Assembly (NCBI GenBank): GCA_015492915.1
Contig: WGED01000467.1
Coordinates: forward strand, 1-16,754
Direction of reading: 5' to 3'
DNA: 16,754 bases
DNA from: Cyclobacteriaceae bacterium
GTDB lineage: Bacteria > Bacteroidota > Bacteroidia > Cytophagales > Cyclobacteriaceae
The stretch's first letter is position 1. Each line of letters opens with the position of its first letter. Of the stretch, positions 15,118 to 16,754 are shown piece by piece. A program made the position numbers and the translations under genes. The notes under the pieces were generated by a model. That model was not told the DNA's origin. It saw only the letters and a list, made by a program, of their open reading frames with translations, and did not search any database.

Positions 15118-15744
15118 ATGCCTGAAATCCATAGCATTCCGAGCAAGATCCCTTTCGTATGGAAAAATGCCATTTTTTTCATGTTAATAGCGATGGCAGC
15201 CTTTTCGTGCAAGGATAAAGTGAAGGAATTCGACGGATTTACGCAGAAAGAGCTGGAATACCTGCTCGCTTCCGACAGTGCCAAGTCATGGCTGCGCGTG
15301 GTACAGACGGAAGACGGGGATGAGATCGTCCCTGATGATTGCGGTATGGAAAATCGGTTGATTTTCATACAGGACAAGGATTCTCTCGGCAGGCCCAAGC
15401 CTTTGCTCTATGCCTATGATCCTGAGATCTGTGATAGTCTGGATTTTTGTCTCGCACATCCTGATTTTTGCCAGTCGGATACCATGATGTGCCATCAGGA
15501 CACCTTATTTTGCGAATCCCTTGAAAAGGGAACATTGTATATCGGGAGTTGGTATGCCAGGGAGCCCTTTATCGAAAATACGAGGGCCGATACGCTGGTT
15601 TTTGAGATCAACCGTAAAACGGAATCCATATGGGTCACGGATATCTCATCCCAATATTTGACTATTAAGTATAAAAACAGGACAGGCGAAAACGGCGGTG
15701 AAATCACGGAATACTACAAGTATGTATCCCCTGTGGAAAATTAG
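15118..15744 (+). CDS. Cys-rich lipoprotein
   Basis: A 208-residue predicted lipoprotein of unknown function. The N-terminal hydrophobic stretch (about 13-30) ends in MAAFSC with C31 as the lipidated cysteine, followed by a charged linker. Residues 55-85 (AKSWLRVV...DDCGMENRLIF) follow the pattern SK-x-W ... D-x-C-x-x-D ... F of lipocalin-like lipoproteins; this is a guess from pattern only. The middle carries C105, C111, C118, C125 and C132, the last four exactly seven residues apart, each preceded by a short acidic segment. ATG 15118 is chosen over TTG 15094 because the -7 promoter box covers the latter. Its stop is 3 bases before holA, so the two are almost certainly co-transcribed. Confidence 0.82.
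   Translation: MPEIHSIPSKIPFVWKNAIFFMLIAMAAFSCKDKVKEFDGFTQKELEYLLASDSAKSWLRVVQTEDGDEIVPDDCGMENRLIFIQDKDSLGRPKPLLYAYDPEICDSLDFCLAHPDFCQSDTMMCHQDTLFCESLEKGTLYIGSWYAREPFIENTRADTLVFEINRKTESIWVTDISSQYLTIKYKNRTGENGGEITEYYKYVSPVEN
15159..15182. repeat. Palindrome look-alike in lipoprotein signal region
   Basis: ATGGAAAAAT (15159-15168) and ATTTTTTTCAT (15172-15182) can pair around a GCC loop with one G-T pair and one bulged T. The arms resemble the intergenic palindromes, but these bases encode the signal peptide (WKNAIFF) of the lipoprotein. It may be coincidence, or an mRNA hairpin about 41 bases into the coding region. Confidence 0.35.
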
Positions 15745-15747
15745 ATT

Positions 15748-16754
15748 ATGAAAGAGATCAGCCAAATATTGAAAAAAATTCATGCAGGCCAGTATGCCAT
15801 GGTGTATTTTCTCCAGGGTGAGGAACCTTTTTATATTGATCTGATTTCCGGCCTGATAGAAAAAAACGCTCTCGACGAGGCGGCCAAAGGATTTAATCAA
15901 ATGATCCTTTACGGTAAAGACGTCCGCATGCGTGATGTGCTCGATAATGCGCGACGTTTTCCCATGATGTCAGACAGGCAGGTGGTCATCGTGAAGGAAG
16001 CGCAAAACATCCAGGATATCGGCAAGGAGGCAGGCGACAGGCAGTTGATCAATTACCTCAAAAACCCCGTGCCTTCTACCATCCTTGTTTTTTGCTATAA
16101 GCACAAAAAGCTCGACGGCAGAAAAGAACTGGCCAAAGCGCTGACCCAGCACGCTGAATTCATCACGACCAAAAAGTTGTACGACGACCAGGTGCCGGAC
16201 TGGATCAGGGATTACTTCCGGCAACGAGGGCTGAAAATCACCGACAAGGCGGTGTTTATGCTGGCCGATTTTATAGGCAACAACCTGGAGCGCCTGTCCA
16301 ATGAGATCGACAAGATGCTTATCAATATCAAAGAAAAAGTTGAGATTGACGACCACCTCATCCAGAAGTATATCGGCATCAGCAAAGATTATAATGTGTT
16401 TGAGCTTCAAAAAGCGCTCGCTTTTCATGAGATAATAAAGGCTAACAAGATTGCGCAGTATTTCGAGGCTAATCCCAAGAAGAATCCCCTGCCGCAGGTT
16501 ATCGCTGTGCTGTATGGATTTTTTGCCAAATTGCTCCTGCTTCATGCTTACAGTGGCTTGTCTGACACGGAGCTGGCTTCCAGGCTCAAAGTCAACCGTT
16601 TCTTTCTGAAGGATTACAGGACTGCGGCAAGATTTTATCCACCTTCAAAGGTCCGCCGCGTGATCCGCGATCTGCGCCATGCCGATATGCAATTCAAAGG
16701 CGTTTATGCAGCCAATTTACCGGAGGGACACATCCTCAAGGAACTGATATTCAA
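15748..16754 (+). CDS. holA: DNA polymerase III delta subunit, 3' end missing
   Basis: The frame runs from ATG 15748 through the window end without a stop (335 codons plus two bases); the family is about 340-350 residues, so only a few residues are lost. Delta opens the beta sliding clamp and is part of the clamp loader that places it on primed DNA. Family features are the N-terminal YFLQGEEPFYID (about residues 20-31), GKDVRMRDVLDNARRFPMMSDRQVVIVKEAQ (about 56-86), then NNLERLSNEIDKM and ISKDYNVFELQKAL in the middle. The C-terminal collar domain ends in GHILKELIF. No Walker A is expected in delta. It follows the lipoprotein by 3 bases and depends on the promoter at 15068; co-transcription of a clamp-loader gene with an envelope lipoprotein is probably incidental. 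Confidence 0.93.
   Translation, partial: MKEISQILKKIHAGQYAMVYFLQGEEPFYIDLISGLIEKNALDEAAKGFNQMILYGKDVRMRDVLDNARRFPMMSDRQVVIVKEAQNIQDIGKEAGDRQLINYLKNPVPSTILVFCYKHKKLDGRKELAKALTQHAEFITTKKLYDDQVPDWIRDYFRQRGLKITDKAVFMLADFIGNNLERLSNEIDKMLINIKEKVEIDDHLIQKYIGISKDYNVFELQKALAFHEIIKANKIAQYFEANPKKNPLPQVIAVLYGFFAKLLLLHAYSGLSDTELASRLKVNRFFLKDYRTAARFYPPSKVRRVIRDLRHADMQFKGVYAANLPEGHILKELIF

Noticed and set aside
15970..16545. Minus-strand open frame of 191 codons
   Set aside because: It is the antisense shadow of holA, whose plus-strand product is recognised along its whole length.

Overview
The window reads as chromosomal DNA of a member of the Bacteroidota. Supporting signs are a GSCFA-family protein, a TonB-dependent receptor with an N-terminal carboxypeptidase-regulatory-like domain, several signal-peptidase II lipoproteins ending in a bare Ser-Cys lipobox, starts without clear Shine-Dalgarno sequences, and at least one promoter matching the phylum's TTTG / TAnnTTTG consensus. 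The exact genus cannot be read from the sequence. There is no phage, plasmid, CRISPR, rRNA or tRNA signal.

Layout. (1) 1-5224: a tightly overlapping plus-strand cluster: the 3' part of a GSCFA gene, a YyaL/DUF255 thioredoxin-fold protein and the primosomal helicase PriA. (2) 5333-8073: an SDR oxidoreductase and glutaminyl-tRNA synthetase. (3) 8074-8342: a repeat-laden gap with an 11-unit heptanucleotide array and a separate ~100-bp inverted-repeat element. (4) 8343-9122: a secreted S1/P1-type zinc nuclease. (5) 9123-9471: a gene-free gap of ~350 bp, half of it a 170-bp imperfect palindrome with 14-bp terminal inverted repeats (MITE-like). (6) 9472-11349: a UroD/MtaA-type zinc methyltransferase-like protein followed by an ATP-cone/Mrr-like nuclease fusion, probably co-transcribed. 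(7) 11402-12031 (minus): a lipoprotein with its own intrinsic terminator, divergent from (8) 12173-14983, a TonB-dependent receptor. (9) 15118-16754: a Cys-rich lipoprotein and holA (DNA polymerase III delta), the latter cut by the window end.

How the genes relate. Most are housekeeping (priA, glnS, holA) or general envelope functions; no single pathway links them. Possible functional units are the envelope block 11402-15744 (lipoprotein, TonB receptor, lipoprotein) and the pair 9472-11349. No clearly new defence or biosynthetic system is visible.

The most unusual content is non-coding. A family of small palindromes with CATGAAAAAT-like arms sits shortly after the stop codons of four genes, with a fifth look-alike inside a signal-peptide coding region. 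Two larger inverted-repeat elements and one heptamer array fill the other gaps. The least characterised protein is the ATP-cone/nuclease fusion.
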